Part shown: positions 11,800 through 11,976 of the stretch, in pieces | Position numbering within the stretch: position 1 is the first letter of the stretch | Layout: each line of letters begins with the position of its first letter | DNA from: an uncultured Peptococcaceae bacterium | GTDB taxonomy: Bacteria; Bacillota; Desulfotomaculia; Desulfotomaculales; Desulfallaceae | Length of the DNA stretch: 11,976 nucleotides | Assembly (NCBI GenBank): GCA_913064925.1 | Contig: CAJYBN010000076.1 | Location: 1 to 11,976, forward strand | Direction of reading: 5' to 3' | Program-made: the position numbers and the translations under genes | Notes under the pieces: generated by a model | What the model was told of the DNA's origin: nothing | Databases searched by the model: none | Seen by the model: only the letters and a program-made list of their open reading frames with translations

Positions 11800-11976
11800 C
11801 TATTTGACCATTTCCATAACCTTCCCGGATACCTCCCGGGTTAACCGGTAGATGCGCTCGGCCAGCTCCGGCGCCAGCAAGCCGGTGCCGCAAGCCGGGG
11901 TTATCATGCTCTGCCGCATCAGCCCCGCGCGGTCCACACCGCGGCGGGCCAGCTCATGCCACAGTGTCTCCAGCCG
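11800..11976 (-). CDS. C-terminus of a MetE/UROD-like protein (partial)
   Basis: The last 58 residues of a minus-strand gene whose start lies beyond the right edge; the stop is TAG at 11800-11802. The visible sequence contains MITPACGTGLL (23-33) followed by PELAERIYRLTREVS. A Cys-Gly near the C-terminus in the context 'TPxCG' fits the zinc-ligand Cys of cobalamin-independent methionine synthase-like and related uroporphyrinogen-decarboxylase-fold methyltransferases, and the closing helix is typical. In such a family it would transfer methyl groups or belong to corrinoid metabolism. With only the tail visible the exact enzyme cannot be named. Confidence 0.6.
   Translation of the reverse strand, partial: RLETLWHELARRGVDRAGLMRQSMITPACGTGLLAPELAERIYRLTREVSGKVMEMVK

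Overview
The window looks like chromosomal DNA of a moderately GC-rich, Gram-positive-type anaerobe. The best guess is a Peptococcaceae/Desulfotomaculia-like Firmicute (Desulfotomaculum/Pelotomaculum group). This is inferred from strong AGGAGG-type Shine-Dalgarno (SD) sites, TTG/GTG starts, SipW-type signal peptidases with TasA/camelysin-like substrates, a secreted papain protease with cohesin and dockerin-like modules, and a c-di-GMP-I type riboswitch. No rRNA, tRNA, insertion sequence or CRISPR array was seen.

Layout. (1) 1-1896, minus strand: a SipW-type signal peptidase, a translationally coupled TasA-like/beta-helix fusion protein, and a truncated third gene whose N-terminus also resembles a SipW-dependent signal. 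(2) 1897-2352: a long AT-rich divergent intergenic region with promoter-like elements and repeats. (3) 2353-5892, plus strand: a 1179-residue secreted papain-family protease with lectin-like, duplicated Kre9/KNH-like, DUF4350-like, cohesin and dockerin-like modules. (4) 5975-8287, minus strand: a second sipW followed by two intact TasA-like genes and one broken one, with strong hairpins between genes and an 18-bp inverted repeat bracketing the two intact genes. (5) 8526-9935, minus strand: two paralogous receiver-type regulators, one a stand-alone receiver without its phosphorylation residues, the other a LuxR/NarL-type regulator behind a c-di-GMP-I riboswitch with an overlapping terminator. 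(6) 10254-11060, minus strand: a PHP-family histidinol phosphatase. (7) 11193-11759, plus strand: an AT-rich Uma2-family nuclease-like gene. (8) 11800-11976, minus strand: the C-terminus of a MetE/UROD-like protein.

Working model (inference). The core is a surface or extracellular-matrix locus. Two SipW-type peptidases process at least four TasA-like preproteins (one of them broken), which may build fibres or a matrix, beside a large secreted protease with modules for protein-protein attachment. A c-di-GMP-sensing leader on the nearby LuxR-type regulator suggests that second-messenger control of sessile growth feeds into the locus. Which promoters that regulator binds cannot be read from the sequence.
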